The translations under genes were made by a program, and so were the position numbers. A stretch of 64,000 bases of DNA. Origin: Henckelia pumila. Its lineage: Eukaryota; Streptophyta; Magnoliopsida; Lamiales; Gesneriaceae. Of this stretch, positions 58,951-64,000 are shown one piece after another. The stretch is from assembly GCF_033568475.1 (NCBI RefSeq), contig NC_133123.1, forward strand, positions 191,242,821 to 191,306,820, given 5' to 3'. Each line of letters opens with the position of its first letter. Within the stretch, counting starts at the first letter, position 1. Below the pieces are notes generated by a model. It was not told the DNA's origin, searched no databases, and saw only the letters and a list, made by a program, of their open reading frames with translations.

Positions 58951-60376
58951 TGTTGGGATCGGTTCAGAGGGTAGAGGGGGGGGGGGGGGTGAATACACTC
59001 TGAAACTTTTCTTCTTCTTCTTTAAAATGATCAAGTGAGGTTTAGTTCACTTAATCAGTTTTCTCAACTTCTAAAACGTTTTGAACAACTTAAATAGTGC
59101 GGAAAAAGTTCAGAGGTTTTAGTGATGCAAAGTTTATAATGCAATGTATGAGCAGGATGTGAGATAAGTGGCAGTAAATGCTAAAGCACGATTTTATGGA
59201 AGTTCGAAGGCTTAATCCTTCTACGTCTCCCCTTCTTCCACTTAGGAAGGAATTCACTAGAAGACTTTGGTTATTACAACGTCTTGTAATACACCCACTT
59301 CAGACTTAGGACTTATCCAATGCCTAATCCGAAACTCCTAGATTTACACAGATAAGATTCTCAGTTCTTATCAGACTGGTGGAAGCTTTCAGAGCAGCTT
59401 CAAGTCTCTTCAACACTGAGTATAGTTGAGTTGAGCTTCTCAGACTGCAGAGCGGTCGAGAGGCTTGAAAACCCTAGGATGATCCTTGACGATCAGATAT
59501 GTGAACTGTAGGCGAGGGTTTATTTGAGCAGCAGATGAATGATCTTGTAAGTGTGCTCAAGTATATCAGATGAGGACTTCTGATATTAGTCAAGTGATTG
59601 AAATTTTTCTGAGTTGCTTGTCTCTCTTCGTTGTCTCGTATCACTTCTTATTGTTGTTTGAGCAATCTTCCCTTTATATAGGTCAATCATCAACGTCTTT
59701 ATTTTGAACGTTCTGATGCTGCATTGAATGCACATTTAATGCTCATAAATGCATTGATGATTCTGCATGAGGATCGTACACTGCAGACAACTTCCAGGGT
59801 CCAAAACTGGAATAAACGGTCGAATGCTTTATCTGCAGTCATTCTGTGTTTTTGCCATTTTGGTACAACCTGTTGTCTTGATTTGCAGGAGTCAACAAAT
59901 CTTCTGAAACGCCGGTTCTGCTTTTAATAAAAGATCCTGCAAAGAACATCTTGTCACAGGTACTTGTCTCGAGATATCTAGATAGGCAGTTGGCATTCTA
60001 CCGGTAGAGATATTTGTCCTCTGCTGGTTTGAATAACCAGTCGATAAGCTTGTGACTTCAACCGGTCGAGAGATAAAGGCGGTTGACAAGCTTCCGGTAG
60101 ATAGATTTATCCTCTGCTGGTTTTGATAGCCAGTTGATAGGCTTGTGACTTCAGCCGGTCGAGAGCAAAGGCGGTTGACAAGCTTCCGGTAGATAGATTT
60201 ATCCTCTGCTGGTTTTGATAGCCAGTTGATAGGCTTGTGACTTCAGCCGGTCGAGAGCAAAGGCGGTTGACAAGCTTTCGGTAGAAGTTGTAGTAGGTTC
60301 CTGAAATACAATGGTTGGCAGCACATTCCTATACAATGAGTTGTTGTTTGTTATCACCAAAATATCGGATTCAACA
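58951..60376 (-). repeat. 3' LTR of a SIRE-like copia element
   Basis: TGTTGGGATCGG at 58951 and GGATTCAACA at 60376 give the TG...CA limits (1,426 bp) with TGTTG at both LTR ends in their own sense. The element lies on the minus strand, so this LTR is downstream of the polypurine tract at 60390-60377. The 5' LTR and target duplication partner are outside the window. Confidence 0.8.
60001..60277 (-). repeat. Three tandem 92-93 bp repeats in the copia LTR
   Basis: Copies at 60001-60093, 60094-60185 and 60186-60277 each contain CCGGTAGA, CCTCTGCTGGTTT, CAGT.GATA.GCTTGTGAC, CCGGTCGAGAG and GCGGTTGACAAGCTT. Copies two and three are identical by eye and the first is diverged, so the last duplication is recent. 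Confidence 0.92.
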
Positions 60377-60395
60377 ATTTCCCCCTTTTTGGTGA
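60377..60395 (-). other. Polypurine tract of the copia element
   Basis: On the minus strand ACCAAAAAGGGGGAAAT stands directly before the LTR, the usual position for the plus-strand primer. Confidence 0.75.
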
Positions 60396-60545
60396 TGACA
60401 AAACTTAAGTGCTCCAAGAACAATATGAAAGCATTAAAATGAACTTCATTGAGAGAATGAATTTCATTAAGTACAATAAGCATTTTTATTACACCTACAA
60501 AAAAAATAAGATGCGGCTGCGATAAGTAAAGAAGAGATAAGTTGT

Positions 60546-63545
60546 TCATCTTTTGAACCAACTGGCTCCTCCTGACCTATCGCCTTCTCTTCTTCTTCTG
60601 TCGGCTTCTTCTTTTCTTCTGGACTCTTCTTCACGTCTTCTTGCCTCTGCTGCTCTACGTTGCTCTTCTTCCCCCTTTTTGGCATCACCTTGGTTGAGCC
60701 GAAGGATGACCTCAGTGAGTTGAGTGCCAAGGCAGGCTTGCATAGTGTCTATTTTTGCATCGATTTGAGCAAGTAGAGTGGCTTGCATAGTGTCCATCCG
60801 ATCATTCAACTGCTTATGAAGGCGATTTTCGGATCGGATAACTTGTTCGGAGACGGTAGAGAGCGTGTTGATTTGAGTGCGATGATGATTAGTGATCTCT
60901 GTGGACAGACGAGCGAGGTCTCGAGACACGGTCTCGAAATGCCGAATCATCGTCTGGCGTGAATTATCGACCGATAAGGATGAGTTTGTTATGTCTTGAG
61001 AGAAGGACCTAACCGTTTGCATGAGCTCATGAAGCCGATTTATCAAGGTATGATCTAGAGCTGCGGCCATGGCTTCAATTAAAGAATCATCAGTCTGAAT
61101 CATTTGCCCTTCTGAGTCATTTCTTGGTGAAACAGGGCTAGACTCACGATGATGTGGTGCGGGTGAACTTGCTGGAGAGCTACCCGATGGACCTTCCAAT
61201 AATGGTACAGTTGGAGATGTAATAGTTTCGACTGCAGCCAATATGGTTGGTGGAGTACCAGGATCAGCACTTGGTTCATCCATAATGAGATCTTCCATAA
61301 ACTTTTCAGTAGATGGAGACGGTTGAAGTGCTGGATCAGCATCAGTCACTTGCTGTTCTGGAGATGCAGGTGATACAATAGTGCTTGATATCTCCGTTGG
61401 GGGCACTGTTGCTTCACTACTGCAAGGAGCCTCTGTCACAGAGGTGACAGGTATCTCTTGTGCAACCACTTCTAAAACATCTTGTGAATGACCGGGAGAA
61501 GTGTGAGCGGTCGTCACGGGAGAGGAGCGAGCAATCACAACTGCTTCCGGTTGAGTAACTGCTTGGACTGCGGTTGAGGAGGGGTCGACCGATGAAGATG
61601 CTGCTACACTCGATCTTAGAGCATATGATTGAAAGAGGTCAGCAGTGATGAGATCGGTCAGAATCCCATCTGAAGAAGAAAGAGCATAGACGTCTTCTTC
61701 ACCCTGATCTTGAGTGAGAAAGGTTTTCATCATCACTTGTGCTTCCAGCACATAAGCTTGCAAACAGGCTGCTGAAGCTGGTGTTTTGACATTGTTGAGA
61801 GCTTGGAAGTGCTGAAGTAGTTGAGTGATTTGACGTAGACTATCCTGTAGTCCAGTCAAAATCACAAAGTCATCGGCAGCGGTAGGACTCTTGGATTTGA
61901 AATTCTTGACACGCTCATTAATTAGCAGTGATAGCAGGCTTCCTCGAAGCTTCAAGTCTATGAGATGTCTTCTTCCCAGAGCCTCCACGATGTCTTCAGT
62001 ATCAGCAAATAGAAGCATCTTCTGCTCAATGACGTTTAGAGATTTCCATTTAGGAAATATTTGAGCGAGTGTCAAGTGAGTGCGGGAGTGATGCCATCTG
62101 TCAAAACGTTGTAGATGACGCTTGACAGTACGGAGTACGTGAGAGATGATCATATTGAGTTCTATCGTAGCTGCTGGTTGAGCCTTGGGTGTGTAGATCA
62201 TCACACCTTTCCCTTTGTCTTTGGGATCAGCTAGAGTGACCTCAGGAGCTGATGAGGCACCTTCCCGGATTATCACACCTTTTGTAGGACGAGGAGCAGT
62301 AGAAGCAACAACGGTAGTAGTCTCGACCGTTGGCAGGGTAGGAGCAAGTCCAGAAAGAGACTTTAGCTTCTTGTGCTGCCTCTTCTTCTCGCCTGCAGGC
62401 GTGGATGACACAGCTGCTTTGGAGACCGAAGGGGATGACCTGCTGAAAGCTTGAATCAGTGGAACATTCTCACGTGATTCATCTTCAGAGTCAGATTCGA
62501 TGATCAGTTGACGCTTGGCAGACTTTTTGGTATGGACTGGTTTGGCCACGACCGAAACCGTTGAAAGCGGTTGAGGGATAGCAATAACCTTTGCGGTTGA
62601 GGGCAAGGTGTCGACCGCAGTCTCTTTCTTGTTCAGGAATTTGAGAATCGTAGACTTGTTGAGCCATTTGGTGGGATGCAGAGGCTCAGTCTTGGAAAAG
62701 TCCACTCCAAGGACGCCCAAGATGTGGCAGATTTGCAAAGCAAATCCCTCGGATTGCCCTTTGCCCCTGATCATTTCACATAGAATATTGAACAGAATGT
62801 CTGACCAGTTTATGTTGATCTTGGAGGCAATACAAGCCATGTATTGAAATTTCTCCAGCGTCACCTTGTCGTAAGATCCAGCCTTGGCCAGAAGATTCTT
62901 GGCCACGATATTAGTCAGTAGCCTGAATGGAGCTTTGAGAGATGTCTTCTGGGCCGGCAGTTTGATCGGAGCATCAGTAGTTGAGAACTCCTTCAACCAA
63001 TAAGAGCAGTTACCATCTGGAAGATCCGTGCATTTTGTCAAACCCCTGGAGGGCAGATCAAATGTGCTGGCGAAGAACTTCTGATTGAAGGAGTAGACCT
63101 CTGTCTTGATCAAGCATTTGATAGTCCCATGCTCGATTTGAGCGGTTGCGAAGAACTCCTTCAAAACAGGCAAATCGCAGATGGCGCTGCATTCCAGAAA
63201 TTTCTTCAGTCCAGAGGCTTCAAGCATGGTGAAGACCTCAGTTATTCCTGCGTTGTTTGCCTTAACAACGGAATCAAAGTTGATGGCGAGGCAAGTCTTC
63301 TGGATCGACATGATATCTATAGATAAGAACTCGAGCAAAGAGTAAGCAAAAGCTTGAGAGTAATTCGATGGAGCGTTTAATACAATATGAAAGTTTTTAG
63401 CAACGGTGAAAGATTGATATACGAGTGTAAAGAAGTATATATAGGAACCTATGGGCCATAGGGTGATGTCATGAAAAGTATTTTTGAAATTCAAAAAGTT
63501 TTGAAGAGCATAATCACGGCGCCCAATTAATGTCATTTGGTTCAA
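60546..63545 (-). CDS. Additional ORF of a SIRE-like copia element, function unknown
   Basis: A 999-codon frame between pol and the 3' LTR, where SIRE/Maximus-type copia elements carry an extra (sometimes called env-like) ORF. From the second candidate start, Met79 (63311, MSIQKTCLAINFDSVV), it opens with a compact, probably folded region to about residue 320; the first Met at 63545 adds 78 residues of doubtful value. A basic patch with an acidic Ser-rich stretch follows (KKSAKRQLIIESDSEDES), then a long Ser/Thr/Pro/Val-rich low-complexity zone (about 620-860). It ends with a coiled coil (about 870-950) and a charged Arg/Glu tail (RRREEESRRKEEADRRR). I see no signal peptide, no convincing membrane segment after Met79 and no catalytic motif. 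The open frame without stops suggests a young or selected copy. Confidence 0.75.
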   Translation of the reverse strand: MNQMTLIGRRDYALQNFLNFKNTFHDITLWPIGSYIYFFTLVYQSFTVAKNFHIVLNAPSNYSQAFAYSLLEFLSIDIMSIQKTCLAINFDSVVKANNAGITEVFTMLEASGLKKFLECSAICDLPVLKEFFATAQIEHGTIKCLIKTEVYSFNQKFFASTFDLPSRGLTKCTDLPDGNCSYWLKEFSTTDAPIKLPAQKTSLKAPFRLLTNIVAKNLLAKAGSYDKVTLEKFQYMACIASKININWSDILFNILCEMIRGKGQSEGFALQICHILGVLGVDFSKTEPLHPTKWLNKSTILKFLNKKETAVDTLPSTAKVIAIPQPLSTVSVVAKPVHTKKSAKRQLIIESDSEDESRENVPLIQAFSRSSPSVSKAAVSSTPAGEKKRQHKKLKSLSGLAPTLPTVETTTVVASTAPRPTKGVIIREGASSAPEVTLADPKDKGKGVMIYTPKAQPAATIELNMIISHVLRTVKRHLQRFDRWHHSRTHLTLAQIFPKWKSLNVIEQKMLLFADTEDIVEALGRRHLIDLKLRGSLLSLLINERVKNFKSKSPTAADDFVILTGLQDSLRQITQLLQHFQALNNVKTPASAACLQAYVLEAQVMMKTFLTQDQGEEDVYALSSSDGILTDLITADLFQSYALRSSVAASSSVDPSSTAVQAVTQPEAVVIARSSPVTTAHTSPGHSQDVLEVVAQEIPVTSVTEAPCSSEATVPPTEISSTIVSPASPEQQVTDADPALQPSPSTEKFMEDLIMDEPSADPGTPPTILAAVETITSPTVPLLEGPSGSSPASSPAPHHRESSPVSPRNDSEGQMIQTDDSLIEAMAAALDHTLINRLHELMQTVRSFSQDITNSSLSVDNSRQTMIRHFETVSRDLARLSTEITNHHRTQINTLSTVSEQVIRSENRLHKQLNDRMDTMQATLLAQIDAKIDTMQACLGTQLTEVILRLNQGDAKKGEEEQRRAAEARRREEESRRKEEADRRRREGDRSGGASWFKR

Positions 63546-63675
63546 AGCACCAAGCTGCTAGTACGAAGCCTGTCAGAGACTAGTTAAAGGCGGATGATAT
63601 GCCAATATTAATGGCAACGTAACAGCTAATCTATTAATGTCATATTGACAATCATTCCCCCTAAACACATGCATA

Positions 63676-64000
63676 CTAACTTAAATCTACTAAGCCAAGA
63701 ATATTTCGAAAATATGAAAACTTAGCGTCCGGTAGAGGCTTGGTGAATATGTCTGCTGCTTGCTGATCGGTAGAGATGTATTCCAGCCTAATTTCCTTCT
63801 TTAAGACATGATCTCGGATAAAGTGATGCCTGACATCAATGTGCTTTGTCCGAGAGTGCATCACTGGATTGTGAGTGATGGCTATGGCACTTGTATTGTC
63901 ACAGTAGATTGGAGCTTCACTCGACCGAATCCCATAATCATTAAGCTGCTGTTGAATCCAGAGTATTTGAGCACAACAGCTGCCAGCAGCAAGGTATTCT
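63676..64000 (-). CDS. Copia pol C-terminus (RNase H end), runs off the window
   Basis: The frame enters from the right edge and reads LAAGSCCAQILWIQQQL, APIYCDNTSAIAITHNPV, HSRTKHIDVRHHFIRDHV and ADIFTKPLPDAKFSYFRNIL before the stop. This is the conserved end of Ty1/copia RNase H, with the Asp of YCDN a catalytic-site residue. The spacer to Met79 of the additional ORF is about 365 bp. The protein continues outside the window, so its integrity cannot be judged. Confidence 0.9.
   Translation of the reverse strand, partial: EYLAAGSCCAQILWIQQQLNDYGIRSSEAPIYCDNTSAIAITHNPVMHSRTKHIDVRHHFIRDHVLKKEIRLEYISTDQQAADIFTKPLPDAKFSYFRNILGLVDLS

Noticed and set aside
60467..60730. Frame on the minus strand past the end of the copia additional ORF
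   Set aside because: It overlaps the charged tail in another frame and is Lys/Glu-rich by composition only.

Overview
The window is nuclear DNA of a flowering plant. The evidence is AT-rich intergenic sequence, one ordinary plant gene (a PB1-domain protein), Ty3/gypsy and Ty1/copia elements with plant-type primer sites, hAT-like and CACTA transposons, small Helitrons and tRNA-derived SINEs. The SIRE-type copia element with an extra ORF and the style of the SINEs suggest an asterid, perhaps Lamiales, but this is from memory of related sequences and was not searched.

Layout. 1-9.3 kb is intergenic DNA with an old LTR remnant, two mini-Helitrons, one hAT-like element and small foldback repeats. 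9.37-10.77 kb (minus strand) is the only convincing host gene. Its upstream flank (10.93-11.29 kb) is a tandem duplication. 11.3-17.6 kb is AT-rich DNA with two more hAT-like elements and a large foldback. 17.6-21.45 kb holds a solo LTR (minus) and an internally deleted gypsy element (plus), inserted 9 bp apart at one original site, each with its own 5-bp target duplication.

22.3-52.5 kb is a nested retrotransposon stack. LTR E (22314-52487) is split by LTR-like D (23346-50993). D is split by gypsy element A (23908-33054, TSD CTACA) and by a 5'-truncated relative, B (to 49542). B is split by a non-autonomous Athila-like element C (34190-38620, TSD GCTCC) and a CACTA transposon (41264-47316, TSD ATG). 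The right part of E is also split by solo LTR F (51027-52215, TSD TGTCG). The CACTA element carries exons and introns of a bHLH transcription factor gene and of a coiled-coil protein gene, and no transposase that I can see.

52.5-58.9 kb is AT-rich with one more hAT-like element. 58.95-64.0 kb is the 3' half of a SIRE-like copia element on the minus strand: end of pol, a 999-codon additional ORF, polypurine tract and LTR. It runs off the right edge.

The most unusual signals are non-coding. Several LTR families carry short palindrome arrays just upstream of an identical TATA box. The related LTRs of A and B carry three hairpins followed by an A-tract at the same place, with the same spacing but unrelated stem sequences. 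Nothing here forms a metabolic or defence gene cluster. The window shows layered transposon insertion, decay and gene capture around one host gene.
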